From NCBI GenBank assembly GCA_024277515.1, contig JAJRVB010000118.1:1-5324 (forward strand): DNA of 5,324 nt, given 5' to 3'. Position numbers and translations under genes: made by a program. Shown piece by piece: positions 5,158-5,324 of the stretch (position 1 is its first letter; the number at the start of each line of letters is the position of its first letter). This DNA is from Nitrospirota bacterium (GTDB taxonomy: Bacteria; Nitrospirota; Thermodesulfovibrionia; UBA6902). Below the pieces are notes generated by a model that had not been told where the DNA came from, did no database searches, and was given only the letters and a program-made list of their open reading frames with translations.

Positions 5158-5324
5158 ATGAAGCAGAGAAGAGTAGTGGTAACAGGGGTGGGCATGATTA
5201 CCCCCCTCGGAACAGGAACAGAAAAATCATGGCAAGGCCTTACTGAAGGCCGTTCAGGTATCGGGGATATCACCCATTTTGATCATGACGGGTTCCCGTG
5301 CAAGATCGCGGCCGAAGTCTCTGA
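5158..5324 (+). CDS. fabF: 3-oxoacyl-[acyl-carrier-protein] synthase II, N-terminal part (3' truncated by window)
   Basis: The first 55 residues of a beta-ketoacyl-ACP synthase, which condenses malonyl-ACP with acyl-ACP to lengthen the fatty acid chain by two carbons. The N-terminal strand and loop RRVVVTGVGMITPLG (4-18) is the hallmark of the FabF/FabB thiolase-fold family. The segment SWQGLTEGRSGIGDITHFD and the following FPCKIAAEV fit FabF. The Cys-His-His active site lies beyond the window, so activity cannot be judged; full FabF is about 410 residues. ATG 5158 is preceded by AAAAGGG (5147-5153) at 4 nt. Its position directly after acpP is the standard arrangement and favours FabF over FabB. 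The frame is still open at the window end. Confidence 0.95.
   Translation, partial: MKQRRVVVTGVGMITPLGTGTEKSWQGLTEGRSGIGDITHFDHDGFPCKIAAEVS

Overview
The window looks like an ordinary chromosomal segment of a Gram-negative bacterium. It carries housekeeping genes, a probable lipoprotein, a sigma-54-type response regulator and bacterial type II fatty-acid synthesis genes. GC is roughly half in the genes and much lower between them. The gene mix would suit Nitrospirota or Desulfobacterota (the old deltaproteobacteria); that is an impression from protein style, not a demonstrated placement.

Left part (1-1996). The 3' end of lon (ATP-dependent protease, + strand, start off-window) converges with lepB (signal peptidase I, - strand), with only 12 bp between their stop codons. 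Upstream of lepB on the same strand is a small gene for a putative lipoprotein of unknown function. LepB starts at TTG and carries an extra periplasmic segment with two cysteines. The two minus-strand genes may form one transcript.

Middle part (1997-3919). A 274-bp divergent intergenic region separates the lipoprotein gene from an NtrC-type response regulator (receiver, AAA+ with GAFTGA, Fis-type HTH). It contains a 29-bp dyad that overlaps a possible -35 box, followed by a leader in which the ribosome-binding site lies inside a perfect palindrome. No partner histidine kinase is visible. Downstream of the regulator lies a very AT-rich imperfect palindrome of about 163 bp with matching ends and flanking 12-bp direct repeats. 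It resembles a miniature inverted-repeat element and sits just upstream of the fabG promoter.

Right part (3920-5324). fabG (3-oxoacyl-ACP reductase), acpP (acyl carrier protein) and the start of fabF (3-oxoacyl-ACP synthase II) lie in the conserved fatty-acid synthesis order. AcpP carries the acyl chain, FabF elongates it and FabG performs the first reduction. A good sigma-70 promoter precedes fabG, so this block seems to be transcribed independently of the regulator.

I see no CRISPR array, RNA gene, complete insertion sequence, defence system or prophage gene. The most unusual items are the palindromic element at 3642-3836 and the dyad at 2169-2197.
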